DNA of 64,000 nt from positions 1 through 64,000 of the forward strand of contig NZ_JAGQBF010000014.1 of the NCBI RefSeq assembly GCF_024345495.1. The letters run 5' to 3'. A program made the translations under genes and the position numbers. Numbering within the stretch: position 1 is the first letter of the stretch; every line of letters begins with the position of its first letter. The notes below the pieces were generated by a model that had not been told where the DNA came from, did no database searches, and was given only the letters and a program-made list of their open reading frames with translations. Below, piece after piece: positions 51,732 through 63,560 of the stretch. This stretch comes from Synechococcus sp. RedBA-s (lineage in GTDB: Bacteria > Cyanobacteriota > Cyanobacteriia > PCC-6307 > Cyanobiaceae).

Positions 51732-52484
51732 TCAGGAGGCGGGGGTCTCCTGGGAAGCCTGGGGCAGCGGCTCGAGGGCCTCGAAGCGGAAGGTCTGCAC
51801 GCTGCTGCCACCGGAAGCTTCGGGATCCTCGCTGCTGATCACCCGCTCGCTCAGCACCCAGGGGCCCACGCCCGCCAGGGGCACGAAGGTGTCGGTGAAG
51901 GTGCTTTTGCCGCCGCGAGCCTCGCCCGTGGCCGGATCGCTGTATTGGCTGCTGTAGGTGTGGCTGAGGTAGCCGGCGCCGGTGTCGGTGGTGCTGCCGG
52001 TGAAGATCGTCACCACGGTGCCGTGGATCTGGCGGTGCACCATGGTCACCACCGAATCCTTGATGCGGTAGCGATCTCCGGCGTTCTTGCCGCCCACGAT
52101 CACCTCGAGGCCCACGGCGTCGCTGTCGCCGGCGTTGAATGTGTTGGCACCATGGGTCTGCTCGAAGCTGCGGCGCACCCGGTGGATGCACACCTCCCAG
52201 AGCTGGGAGCCGACCGCCTTGGTGATCTCCTCATCCTCGATGCCCTCCACGCTGGCCTTGAGATCGGCGCCCACATGGAACTGGCCCTCCGCCCGCTGTG
52301 CTCCCTGCTCCCAGAGGCAACGGCCCCGGTAGCCGCCGAAGCCCGGCTCCCAGGTGTAGCGGTTCTCATAGGCGGCACGGAACAGCTCGCGGATGTCGCT
52401 GCCCGGAGTGATTGAGGCGCTGGTGCTGGCGCTGATGGGGGGGGTGGCGGTACCGGTCAAGGATCCAGGGGCGGAGGCCCCCAA
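51732..52484 (-). CDS. DUF3386 family protein
   Basis: A 250-residue protein. The DUF3386 pattern is seen from residue ~27: DIRELFRAAYENRYTWEPGF, GYRGRCLWEQGAQRAEGQFH, VCIHRVRRSFEQTHG, then DRYRIKDSVVTMVHRQIHGT, IFTGSTTDTGAGYLSHTYSS and the end. This family is widespread in cyanobacteria, function unknown. The first 26 residues are low complexity (ATPPISASTSASI). Start TTG 52484 sits 3 nt from the carB stop, so it is in the carB operon. Confidence 0.75.
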   Translation of the reverse strand: MGASAPGSLTGTATPPISASTSASITPGSDIRELFRAAYENRYTWEPGFGGYRGRCLWEQGAQRAEGQFHVGADLKASVEGIEDEEITKAVGSQLWEVCIHRVRRSFEQTHGANTFNAGDSDAVGLEVIVGGKNAGDRYRIKDSVVTMVHRQIHGTVVTIFTGSTTDTGAGYLSHTYSSQYSDPATGEARGGKSTFTDTFVPLAGVGPWVLSERVISSEDPEASGGSSVQTFRFEALEPLPQASQETPAS

Positions 52485-52486
52485 CC

Positions 52487-55807
<3,321 letters not shown>

Positions 55808-55923
55808 GGGCGGAGCTTGAACTGCCAAACGACGCCAGCCTCTCACGGCCCCATCACCGATTAGGGCGGTGGGGCGCTGTGTCCTCGCTAACGTGAGGAT
55901 CTTGTGATCAGTGACGTGGCTCC

Positions 55924-56559
55924 ATGAGCGAACTCCAGCGCCTGAAAGGGCTCCTCCCTCCGGAGATGCAGAGCTGGGTGTTCGTGGAAGCGGCAGCCTC
56001 CGCCGATCCCCCGCTGATCACGATCGAAGAGATCGGCCGCGATGAGGTGGAGGTTCAGGTGGACCTGCTCAAGTGGGAGCCCTTCGCCCTCGACCACCGC
56101 AACCTGCTTTTCTGGCATGAGGTGGGGCGCATCCAGAACGATGCCGTTCCCCGCGATGGCTGGGAGATGGCGGCCCTGGCCATCGGCCTTGGCGGCGCCA
56201 TTGGTGAGCTCTGGGTCCAGGACGGCCTGCTGCTGATGATGGCCCTGGGGCTCTCTGGCTTCGCCGGCTACCGCCTCTACCTCAAGAATAACAACGAGAA
56301 GCGCCTGCAGGACGCCATCGCCGCTGACGAGCGAGCCATTTCCCTGTCCTGCCGCTTCGGCTACACCCTCCCCAACGCCTACAAGAGCCTGGGGGGTGCC
56401 CTCAAGGAACTGCTGGAGCAGACCCGCAAGAAGCGTCGCCGCTCTTTCTACGAGGACCGGCTGGAGGCTCTGCGCAAGAGTGCGGGTCGTGCCAGAGCAG
56501 AGATGGCACAGCAACAGGGAAGCCGCGAGTCCGTTACCAGTGAGAACGTCTATGGCTGA
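55924..56559 (+). CDS. DUF3318 membrane protein
   Basis: A 211-residue protein of the cyanobacterial DUF3318 family: [80 protein letters not shown], and [31 protein letters not shown]. One or two membrane helices. Its end overlaps the rsfS start by 8 nt, suggesting co-translation. Function unknown. Confidence 0.8.
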   Translation: MSELQRLKGLLPPEMQSWVFVEAAASADPPLITIEEIGRDEVEVQVDLLKWEPFALDHRNLLFWHEVGRIQNDAVPRDGWEMAALAIGLGGAIGELWVQDGLLLMMALGLSGFAGYRLYLKNNNEKRLQDAIAADERAISLSCRFGYTLPNAYKSLGGALKELLEQTRKKRRRSFYEDRLEALRKSAGRARAEMAQQQGSRESVTSENVYG

Positions 56560-56959
56560 GTCAGCCCCCACCCCTGCCCTTTTGGCTTCTGCTAACAGCC
56601 GGGCCCTGGCCCTGCTGGCCGCCGAGGCCTGTGACGACCGCAAGGCCGTCGAGATCTGTCTGATCCGCGTCGAGGAGGTGTCCTCCATCGCCGACTGGTT
56701 CGTGATCTGCTCCGGCCTCTCCGATGTGCAGGTGCGGGCCATTGCCCGCTCCGTTGAAGACCGGCTGGAGCTGGAGGCCGATCGCCTGCCCCTGCGCAAG
56801 GAGGGCCAGAGCGAAGGCCGCTGGGTTCTGCTCGACTACGGCGAGCTGATCGTGCACGTGCTCACCCCGGCAGAGCGCCGCTATTACGACCTGGAGTCCT
56901 TCTGGGGACACGGTGAGCACGAGCCATTCCTAAGCTCGCAGCAGCCACAGCCCCAATGA
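56552..56959 (+). CDS. rsfS: Ribosomal silencing factor RsfS
   Basis: A 135-residue protein with the RsfS/Iojap core: ALALLAAEACDDRKAVEICL, IADWFVICSGLSDVQVRAIA, EGQSEGRWVLLDYGELIVHV and YYDLESFWGHGE. It binds uL14 and blocks subunit joining under low nutrient conditions. Start ATG 56552. Confidence 0.93.
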   Translation: MAESAPTPALLASANSRALALLAAEACDDRKAVEICLIRVEEVSSIADWFVICSGLSDVQVRAIARSVEDRLELEADRLPLRKEGQSEGRWVLLDYGELIVHVLTPAERRYYDLESFWGHGEHEPFLSSQQPQPQ

Positions 56960-57023
56960 GTTGTCCCCCGGGGACAGCTCGACACCAACTCAGCCACTTC
57001 CCGGGGACGTCCCTGTGACTGCC

Positions 57024-57527
57024 ATGGATCAGGCCTGCTCGGAGAGTCCGTGCCCGGTGCCGCCGGAGCAGCGTCCCCTTGAGGAATACCGCCAGCTGTG
57101 CTCCTCCTGGTTCTTCGCCTGGCCGTCCCTCACCGCCGTGGGCCTGCGCAGGCCGCTGTTGATCAGCTGGGTTCTGGCCCTGCCGTTCACCGTCTTGATC
57201 AGCACAGGCAGCTGGCCCCTGCGCCACGACCCCCTGCGCCTGGTGGCCACCGCCGCGGTGGCGGCGGTGCTGCCTTCACTGCTGTTGCTGACGCGTCAGT
57301 GGCTGGGCTGGTCCTACGTCAACCGCCGCTTGATCTCCGAGCGAGTGGAGTATGAAGAATCCGGCTGGTACGACGGCCAGGTGTGGGAGAAACCCCTGGC
57401 CTGGCGCCAGCAGGATCTGCTGGTGGCCCGCCACCAGGTGAGGCCCGTGCTGGTGCGGCTGCGGCAGGCCCTCAGCGTTGCCCTTGCGCTGCTCCTGGGC
57501 GGTGCTGGCCTCTGCCAGGCTCTGTGA
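57024..57527 (+). CDS. Ycf36/CGLD27-family membrane protein
   Basis: About 167 residues. Visible are CPVPPEQRPLEEYRQLCSSW (the family's N-terminal PVPxEQxPLxEYxxL), FFAWPSLTAVGLRRPLLISW, LLLLTRQWLGWSYVNRRLIS, VEYEESGWYDGQVWEKPLAW. Two or three membrane helices. CGLD27 is implicated in iron homeostasis or photosynthesis in green algae; a role in cyanobacteria is unproven. ATG 57024 or GTG 57015 are candidate starts; the TTG at 56961 is less likely. Confidence 0.8.
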   Translation: MDQACSESPCPVPPEQRPLEEYRQLCSSWFFAWPSLTAVGLRRPLLISWVLALPFTVLISTGSWPLRHDPLRLVATAAVAAVLPSLLLLTRQWLGWSYVNRRLISERVEYEESGWYDGQVWEKPLAWRQQDLLVARHQVRPVLVRLRQALSVALALLLGGAGLCQAL

Positions 57528-57558
57528 ACGCTCCATCCGCGGCCCCCTTCCATCCCCG

Positions 57559-58542
57559 ATGACCCTGTCCTCCAGCTTCGGCAGCCCCCAGCGCCCCGGG
57601 GTTCCTCCCCTGGAGGTGCGCCTGCTGCGCAACGGCATCGCGGAGTCGCTCCATCGCGTCCATGCGGCGGTCTGCGACAAGCGCGGCCGGGTGCTGATGC
57701 GCGCCGGTGACCCCCAGCAGCTCAGCTTCGTGCGCTCGGCGCTGAAACCCTTTCAGGCCATGCTCTTCGTCAGCAGTGGCGCCGCCGATCAGACCGGCAG
57801 CGGCGACCGCGGACTGGCGATCGCCTGCGCCTCCCATGCCGGCACCGCCGCCCATGCGCGCGAGGCCTTCAAGCTGCTCTGGAGCGCCGACATTGAGGCC
57901 GAACAGCTGCAGTGCCCCACTCCGGTGGGGGCCGACAGCCCGCTGCAACACAACTGCTCCGGCAAGCACGCGGCTTTCCTCACCACCTGCCGGCGACTGC
58001 ACTGGCCGCTGGAGAGCTATCTGCACGTGGACCACCCCCTACAGCAGCAGATGCTGCGCCGGGTGGGCGAGCTGCTGGGGCTGCCGGGGGCTGAGCTGGT
58101 CACCGCCCGCGACGACTGCGGCGCCCCCACCCTGCAATTGCCCCTGGCCCAGATGGCCCTTCTCTTCGCCCACCTCGGCTCCTCGGAGCATGCGGATCTA
58201 GAGCGACTCAGTCGGGCGATGCTGGCCCACCCGGAGCTGGTGGCGGGCGAAGGTCGCTTCGACACCGAGCTGATGGCCCGGGGTCACGGCATGGTGATCA
58301 GCAAGGGCGGTGCCGAGGGCATCCAGTGCCTCAGCCGCGTGGGCGAGGGCCTGGGTCTGGCGATCAAGGTGGAGGACGGCGCCAGCCGTGCCAAGCACGC
58401 CGTGGCTCTGCACCTGCTCGAGCAGCTCGACTGGCTCACGCCGATCACCCTCGAAGACCTCAAGCGCCAGTTCCTGGTGCCCGGCGAGGGCCTGGAGCTG
58501 GCGGTGAGCGGTGAGCTGCGCTTCGACGCGGCCACCCCATGA
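57559..58542 (+). CDS. L-asparaginase II-type protein
   Basis: A 327-residue asparaginase of the plant-type/bacterial asparaginase II family: VEVRLLRNGIAESLHRVHAA, VLMRAGDPQQLSFVRSALKPFQ, LAIACASHAGTAAHAREAF, LQCPTPVGADSPLQHNCSGKHAAFL, CGAPTLQLPLAQMALLFAHL, KGGAEGIQCLSRVGEGLGLA. The SHAGT block with CSGKH are family hallmarks. Hydrolyses L-asparagine to aspartate and ammonia. The initiator tRNA gene follows 50 bp downstream. Confidence 0.9.
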   Translation: MTLSSSFGSPQRPGVPPLEVRLLRNGIAESLHRVHAAVCDKRGRVLMRAGDPQQLSFVRSALKPFQAMLFVSSGAADQTGSGDRGLAIACASHAGTAAHAREAFKLLWSADIEAEQLQCPTPVGADSPLQHNCSGKHAAFLTTCRRLHWPLESYLHVDHPLQQQMLRRVGELLGLPGAELVTARDDCGAPTLQLPLAQMALLFAHLGSSEHADLERLSRAMLAHPELVAGEGRFDTELMARGHGMVISKGGAEGIQCLSRVGEGLGLAIKVEDGASRAKHAVALHLLEQLDWLTPITLEDLKRQFLVPGEGLELAVSGELRFDAATP

Positions 58543-58593
58543 GGGCCGGTTTTTGCTTGCGGGCACCTCGGGCTGGTATTCTCCTTTTGGCGC

Positions 58594-58670
<77 letters not shown>

Positions 58671-58678
58671 CATCACGA

Positions 58679-58710
58679 AGCCCGGTCATCCCCAGATGGC
58701 CGGGCTTTTT
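58679..58710 (+). terminator. Rho-independent terminator of tRNA-fMet
   Basis: AGCCCGG (58679-58685) pairs with CCGGGCT (58700-58706), with a 14-nt loop and a T-run TTTTT (58706-58710), just after the tRNA. Confidence 0.9.
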
Positions 58711-58812
58711 GATGGCTGCACTGCCCATCCCATCTGCTGAGCTCAAGGTTCAGCCTCCCTCTGAAGCCCTGGCCTTAGCTTCGTCCTCTGCTGCCGGCTG
58801 GGAAGCCCACAG

Positions 58813-60492
58813 ATGTCCTCTGGCCTCGCTGGGTCCCCCCGCTTCGATCCCTCCCTCACCTACGACGCGGTGGTGGTGGGCTCAGGGGCCACGGGCGGGG
58901 TGGCGGCGATGGTGCTGGCGGAGGCGGGCCTGCGGGTGCTGGTGCTGGAGGCGGGTCGTGACCTGAGCCCGGTGCAGGCCTTCGGCCGGGAGCCAGGTAA
59001 CAGCCTGCGGCGCCTGGCCAACCTCAGCAGTGGTCACCAGAGGCTGCAGAGCCAGCATCCGGGTTACTGGAAGGCCAACCCCGATCTCTACGTCGATGAG
59101 ATCGAGAACCCCTACAGCACTCCCCAGCAGCGGCCTTTCCTCTGGAGCCGCGGTCGCCAGGTGGGTGGCAGGAGCCTCACCTGGGGCGGCATCACCCTTC
59201 GCCTCTCCGACTACGAGTTCAAGGCGGCCGAGCGGGATGGCCATGGTCTGCCCTGGCCGATCGCCGGCGAGGATCTGGCCCCCTACTACGACCGATTGGA
59301 GCGCCTGCTGGGGGTGCATGGCCAGCGCGATGGCCTGCCCCAGCTGCCGGATGGCCAATACCTGCCCCCTCTGCCGTTCACCCCCGCCGAGGAGCACCTG
59401 GGCGGCGCGGTCGCCCGGGAGCTAGGGCTGCCCCTGATCCACTCCCGCGGCTTCCGGCTGCAGCGGCGCACGGCCACCAGCCCCTGGCCCCGCTCCTGCT
59501 CCCAGGGCGGTGCCCTCGCCCGCGCCCTGGCCAGCGGCAAGGTCTGCCTGCGCAGCGATGCGGTGGTCAGCCATGTGGAGACCGGCGCCGGCGGCCTCGC
59601 CGAAGCTGTTGTCTTCCTCGATCGCCTCAGCGGAGTGCGCCAGCGCGCCCGCGCCCGGCTGGTGGTGCTCTGCGCCTCCACGCTGGAGAGCGTGCGCATC
59701 CTGCTGCACTCCGGTGAAGCGCATCAGGGCGGGGGCCTGGCCGACGGCTGCGGCTGCCTGGGGCGCTACTTGATGGATCACATCTCCAGCAGCCGTTTCT
59801 TCGCCCTACCCGATCAGCCGCCGCCGGCTGAGGCGGCGGAGCTCTCCGGGGCTGGCAGCGCCTTCATCCCCAACACGGTGAACCTGGAGGGCGGCGCTGA
59901 TCTGCCTTTTCTGCGGGGCTACGGCCTCTGGATGGGGGTGCAGCGCTTTGACCCACCGTGGCCGCTCAAGCGCCACCCCAGCGAGGCGGTGGGCTTTCTG
60001 ATCGGCCACGGTGAGGTGCTGCCCCGGGCCGACAACCAGCTCACGCTCAGCTCCTCGCTCCGAGATGCCTGGGGGCTGCCGGCCGCCCACATCGACTGCC
60101 AATGGGGGGAGAACGAGCTGCGCATGGTGGCCCACATGCAGGAGCGCATGGAGCAGGTGGTGGCGGCCGCCGGCGGTGAGATCCGCCCCCTCCAGGATCT
60201 GTTCGTCTTCCCGCTTGCTGAGCCCCTGATCTGCCGAGGCCTGGCCCTCGCCCCCGCAGCGCCCCCCCCCGGTTACTACATCCACGAGCTGGGTGGTGCC
60301 CGCATGGCCTCACGCCCCGAGGACGGCGTGCTCGATCCCTGGAATCGCCACTGGCAAGCGCCCAATCTGCTGGTCACCGATGGGTCCTGCTGGCCCAGTG
60401 CCGGCTGGCAGAGCCCAACCCTGACCGAAATGGCGATCACCTGGCGGGCCTGTGAGCGGGCGGCGGCGGATCTGCGCCGCTCGGATGTGTGA
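58813..60492 (+). CDS. GMC-family FAD oxidoreductase
   Basis: A 559-residue oxidoreductase with the FAD-binding N-terminus YDAVVVGSGATGGVAAMVLA, LVLEAGRD, SRGRQVGGRSLTWGG, then the substrate domain and the C-terminal GYYIHELGGARMASRPEDGV and LLVTDGSCWPSAGWQSPTL, where catalytic His is normally placed. Homologues oxidise alcohols or sugars. Substrate unknown. Followed by a terminator at 60607. Confidence 0.88.
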   Translation: MSSGLAGSPRFDPSLTYDAVVVGSGATGGVAAMVLAEAGLRVLVLEAGRDLSPVQAFGREPGNSLRRLANLSSGHQRLQSQHPGYWKANPDLYVDEIENPYSTPQQRPFLWSRGRQVGGRSLTWGGITLRLSDYEFKAAERDGHGLPWPIAGEDLAPYYDRLERLLGVHGQRDGLPQLPDGQYLPPLPFTPAEEHLGGAVARELGLPLIHSRGFRLQRRTATSPWPRSCSQGGALARALASGKVCLRSDAVVSHVETGAGGLAEAVVFLDRLSGVRQRARARLVVLCASTLESVRILLHSGEAHQGGGLADGCGCLGRYLMDHISSSRFFALPDQPPPAEAAELSGAGSAFIPNTVNLEGGADLPFLRGYGLWMGVQRFDPPWPLKRHPSEAVGFLIGHGEVLPRADNQLTLSSSLRDAWGLPAAHIDCQWGENELRMVAHMQERMEQVVAAAGGEIRPLQDLFVFPLAEPLICRGLALAPAAPPPGYYIHELGGARMASRPEDGVLDPWNRHWQAPNLLVTDGSCWPSAGWQSPTLTEMAITWRACERAAADLRRSDV

Positions 60493-60606
60493 GCGGCTGA
60501 ACACCAGCGGGGGAAACTGGTGTCGATGACCACAACCCGGCTGGATCCCAGGCCGCACAATTTGTGGGCGACCTTTCAACGGGTCGGGCAAGGGAGTTAC
60601 GGCGGG

Positions 60607-60629
60607 AGCGGCAGCTTCCGCTTTTTTTT
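60607..60629 (+). terminator. Terminator of GMC oxidoreductase gene
   Basis: AGCGG (60607-60611) pairs with CCGCT (60618-60622), and a run of eight T follows (60622-60629). A short stem but a strong T-run. It may also terminate the convergent DUF2811 gene weakly. Confidence 0.7.
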
Positions 60630-60634
60630 GTGCC

Positions 60635-60874
60635 CTAGTTGGAGCCGGCCTTCATGAACAGGCCATCGAGGTAGTGCTGGGTCACGCAGCGATCGTTGCA
60701 ACCGTTCTGGAAGAGGAAGCCGGCCAGGGCGGAGGTGATCAGGCGGTATTGATCCCAGTGGGGGTGGCTGCGCATGAACTCATGCATGCCGTTGAAGAGG
60801 TCTTCGGGGATCTCCGCTTCCAGGCTGATGTCAGCGCTGCCCCGGGGCTCTTGGCCGTCGTGACGCATGGGCAT
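60635..60874 (-). CDS. DUF2811 small protein
   Basis: A 79-residue protein of the cyanobacterial DUF2811 family: ISLEAEIPEDLFNGMHEFMR, SHPHWDQYRLITSALAGFLF, QNGCNDRCVTQHYLDGLFMK. The small Cys-containing loop (NGCNDRC) is conserved in the family. Function unknown. ATG 60874 is the first of two closely spaced starts (M-P-M-R). It lies downstream of cbiX on the same strand, separated by a repeat-rich gap. Confidence 0.85.
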   Translation of the reverse strand: MPMRHDGQEPRGSADISLEAEIPEDLFNGMHEFMRSHPHWDQYRLITSALAGFLFQNGCNDRCVTQHYLDGLFMKAGSN

Positions 60875-61050
60875 GGATCCTCTGAATTGACCCCAGGAAG
60901 CCACGGCGAGGGGGGTGGCGTCAAAGCGGCCTGGTGGCGCCGAATTCACCTGGCCCAAGGCTGAGACAGCCAGCCCTTGAGCGCCCTGGAGCCCCAGGAC
61001 GGAGACCTGGGGAGGGGGAGCAAAGGGCTGGCAGCGGACTGTCAAGTTGT

Positions 61051-61081
61051 GGGCCTGGGGAAGGGCGGAATCCCCAGGCCC
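61051..61081. repeat. Perfect 10-bp inverted repeat in cbiX-DUF2811 gap
   Basis: GGGCCTGGGG (61051-61060) pairs exactly with CCCCAGGCCC (61072-61081), with an 11-nt loop. There is no T-run on either strand. The gap between the two minus-strand genes contains further CCTGGGGA copies (~61006, 61134, 61153). It may be an mRNA hairpin or a protein-binding repeat. Confidence 0.6.
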
Positions 61082-61113
61082 AACGCCGTGGCGGCCCTTT
61101 CGAGCCTTCAACC

Positions 61114-61164
61114 TGTGGAAAAACCCCTCCTGGCCTGGGGAAAACCCCGTTGATCTGGGGAAAT
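61114..61164. promoter_or_regulatory. Three regularly spaced DnaA-box-like 9-mers
   Basis: TGTGGAAAA (61114-61122), TGGGGAAAA (61136-61144), TGGGGAAAT (61156-61164), at 20-22 bp spacing. Reversed, the first is TTTTCCACA, the DnaA-box form known in cyanobacteria; the others differ at one or two positions. The regular two-turn phasing is notable, but neither dnaA nor dnaN is in the window, so an origin is not supported. Possibly a DnaA-regulated site or chance repeat. Confidence 0.3.
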
Positions 61165-61184
61165 CGTTGATCCATCAGCAGGGC

Positions 61185-62327
61185 TTATGCCTGCCGTGTC
61201 TCCTGTGACTCGGCTGGGATCGAGACAGGTGAGCCAGCCGGGGCGAGGCTGCGCGGGCCGAGGGGATGGTCCGCCTGGGGGTAGGGCGCATGGGTGTGCG
61301 TGTGCTCCCCGGCCTGGCCATGCTCATGGGTGTGGCCGTGGCCATGGCCCACGGGAATCGGTACGCCATCGGGCTGGCAGGCGCCAGTGCACTCCCGCTC
61401 GCAGAGGGTGCAGCTCTCCACGAGCCCTTCCACGTGGTGGTGGTGGCTGCGCTGGGGAGCCCCCACCTCGCTCTCGAAGCCCAGCACCTGATCCCGGTAT
61501 TTGCACAGGGAGCAGTTCATCTGCGTGTCCCCCCGGATCACCTCCTCCACTCGCTCGCGGAAGGTGTCAAGCACCAGGGGATGGTCCCCCAGGTAGCTGG
61601 CCGAGAGGAACTCAATCTCGGGATGGTCGTCGGCCACCCGCTGGCTGTGCTGCTGGATCCGGCTCACCAGCACCCCTGAGAAGAGGAAGTAGGGGAAGAC
61701 GACGATGCGGCGGAAGCCCAGCTTGAGGGCGTGGCGCAGGCCCGGCTCCACCAGCGGGAAGGTGACCCCTGAATACAGGGTTTCCCCCCAGCCGAAGCCC
61801 ATGCCTTCCACCAGCATCCGCGTCACCTTGCTGACGTTGGAGTTGGCATCGGGATCCGAGGAGCCTCGGCCCACCACCACCAGCAGCGTGTCGTGCAGAG
61901 AAACCGCGGGGCCGGCCTGCTCCAGGCAGGTGCTGATGCGGGCGGCAGCGGCCTGGATCATCTTGCGATCGACCCCCAGCTCCCGGCCGTAGTCGATGCG
62001 CAGGCCGGTTTCGGCCGCGTAGGTGTTGAGTACCGAGGGGATGTCGTTCTTGGCATGACCGGCGGCAAACAGCATTCCCGGCACCGCCAGCACGTGCTCC
62101 ACCCCCTGGGAGCGCAGGTTGTCGAGGCCATCCCGCAGGATCGGGCGGGCGAATTCCAGGTAGCCGTAGTCGACGGGTACGCCCGGGAGGCGGCTGCGCA
62201 GCCCCTCGGCCAGCTGGGCGAACTCGCCCACAGCCAGGCGGTTGCGGCTGCCGTGGCCGCAGACCATGACGCCGAGTTTGCCGTGAGGGCCAAGGGCCGT
62301 GAGCGGTTGCACGAGAGAAGAAACCAT
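61185..62327 (-). CDS. CbiX-type sirohydrochlorin chelatase with Cys- and His-rich tail
   Basis: A 380-residue protein. The CbiX-type tandem chelatase region occupies residues ~15-270: VMVCGHGSRNRLAVGEFAQL, VLAVPGMLFAAGHAKNDIPS, VVGRGSSDPDANSNVSKV, GFRRIVVFPYFLFSGVLVSR. A tail has two Cys clusters (CSLCKYRDQV and CTLCERECTGAC) and a run of His (VGHGHGHTHEHGQAGEHTHTHAP). Such tails occur in CbiX and may bind an Fe-S cluster or metal ions. It inserts cobalt or iron into sirohydrochlorin for B12 or sirohaem. Confidence 0.9.
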   Translation of the reverse strand: MVSSLVQPLTALGPHGKLGVMVCGHGSRNRLAVGEFAQLAEGLRSRLPGVPVDYGYLEFARPILRDGLDNLRSQGVEHVLAVPGMLFAAGHAKNDIPSVLNTYAAETGLRIDYGRELGVDRKMIQAAAARISTCLEQAGPAVSLHDTLLVVVGRGSSDPDANSNVSKVTRMLVEGMGFGWGETLYSGVTFPLVEPGLRHALKLGFRRIVVFPYFLFSGVLVSRIQQHSQRVADDHPEIEFLSASYLGDHPLVLDTFRERVEEVIRGDTQMNCSLCKYRDQVLGFESEVGAPQRSHHHHVEGLVESCTLCERECTGACQPDGVPIPVGHGHGHTHEHGQAGEHTHTHAPYPQADHPLGPRSLAPAGSPVSIPAESQETRQA

Positions 62328-62480
62328 GGGCCATCCTGCCTGGATCGACCCTATCGCTCTCCCCCGGGGCCCTCAGCTGCCCTCAGGTGCCCACAAGGGC
62401 AGCGGTGAATAAGCGGGGCAGACAAGTTGTCAACCTTGCGCAATTTACTGTTACATTGCTTCAAGTTTGCTTCATGAGTC
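62328..62480. other. Promoter region of hli and cbiX
   Basis: A 153-bp gap between divergent cbiX and hli genes. It carries the HLR1-like site at 62450. No ORF. Confidence 0.4.
62450..62467 (+). promoter_or_regulatory. HLR1-like RpaB-binding site upstream of hli
   Basis: GTTACATT at 62450-62457 is an exact match to the K-TTACA-WW half of the HLR1 element bound by the response regulator RpaB. After a 2-nt spacer, TTCAAGTT (62460-62467) keeps 5 of 8 positions. HLR1 controls hli genes in cyanobacteria, and this lies 14 bp before the gene. The second half is degenerate, so the match is moderate. Confidence 0.45.
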
Positions 62481-62690
62481 ATGACCACCAGCTCCGCCGC
62501 CGCCCAAGGCCAGTCCTGGTACGAGAACGCCGCGGCCGCCCAGATCCACGTGGAGCAGCTGCGCCGCGTTGAGCTCCTCAACGGTCGCGCCGCCATGCTC
62601 GGTTTCGTGATCGGCGTGCTCACCGAAGCCCTCACCGGCCAGGGAATCCTCCAGCAGATCGGCTTGGGTACCCTTTTTTCCCAGGGCTGA
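62481..62690 (+). CDS. High-light-inducible protein (Hli/Scp)
   Basis: A 69-residue one-helix protein. The core is RRVELLNGRAAMLGFVIGVL, with the chlorophyll-binding ExxNxR motif, then TEALTGQGILQQIG. The N-terminal arm (AAAQGQSWYENAAAAQIHVE) differs from the hli at 17974, so they are paralogues. Probably induced by high light through the HLR1-like site at 62450. Confidence 0.93.
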   Translation: MTTSSAAAQGQSWYENAAAAQIHVEQLRRVELLNGRAAMLGFVIGVLTEALTGQGILQQIGLGTLFSQG

Positions 62691-62720
62691 ATCCAGTGTT
62701 CTGGCGGTCGAGCCGAGCCG

Positions 62721-63560
62721 TTGATGCCCCAGGTGATGGATCCGTCAGCACCCCTCAGCCATGCAGCATCCCTTGGCCGCCATTGGTTCAATCGATCCCC
62801 TCATCCGCAGTGTCCTCCGCAGCGCACCGCCGGCCTGGGGGCAGCGGGCACGCCTGAGCTGGTGATCAAGAACCTGGCGCGGCTTGAAGCCATCAGCGCC
62901 GTGGCTGCCAGTCATCAGGTGCAGCTGCTGGCCTTCCCCGAGCTCTCTCTCTGCGGCTATGCCCTCAGCCCCGATACGGCCTGGCGCCTGACAGAACCCC
63001 TGAACGGCCCCAGCCTCCAGCTAGTGGCGGGCCGTGAGTGCCTCTACGACGCCATCGGCCTGTTCGATTCGGGCGGCACCCTGCTGCGCAACTTCCGCAA
63101 GACCCACCTCTGGGGCCCTGACGAAGCACTGGTCAACTGCTATGAGGGCGAATTCCCCGAGCTCACCCGGCTGCTGGTGCTGGCCGGTGCCCGGCTGGTG
63201 CTGATCCCCACCGCCGCCAATGCCTGGATGCTGCTCTGCGATGGGCGCCGCACCGACCGCCCTTATCCAGATGTGTCGCGCACGTTGCTGCCGGCCCATG
63301 CCTTCTCCAGCCAGAGCTTCGCGGCCAAGGCCAATCGCTGCGGTGAGGAGAGCGTGGGGGAGCAGGTCTGGGGGCCTACCTGGGCAACAGCGTGGTGGCG
63401 GCCCCCGATGGCTCGCTGCTGCTGGAGGCCAGCGATGAGCTCACCCTGCTGATCTCCGACTGTCGGTCGGGGGACTACTGGCCCAGCCATCCCGAGGGCA
63501 CCACCTATTTCCCCGACCGTCGAACCGACTCTATGGGCCCCTGGCCCAGCCTCAGGCGCT
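62721..63560 (+). pseudogene. Broken nitrilase-superfamily protein
   Basis: Pieces of one carbon-nitrogen hydrolase occur in order: LARLEAISAVAASHQVQLLA, FPELSLCGYALSPDTAWRL (Glu), LVAGRECLYDAIGLFDSGG, TLLRNFRKTHLWGPDE (Lys), then VNCYEGEFPELTRLLVLAGA (Cys), and after a frameshift near 63375, VVAAPDGSLLLEASDELTLL, ISDCRSGDYWPSHPEGT. Two joins lack the usual intervening ~20 residues, so it contains internal deletions plus the frameshift. It may once have resembled the cyanobacterial nitrilase Nit1 group. Confidence 0.65.

Noticed and set aside
61114-61164. Replication origin
   Set aside because: Only one of three 9-mers matches the DnaA box fully, and dnaA, dnaN or an AT-rich unwinding segment are absent.
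61430-61450. Simple CAC/GTG-rich repeat
   Set aside because: It encodes the His stretch of the CbiX tail (H-H-H-H) and is not an independent repeat.
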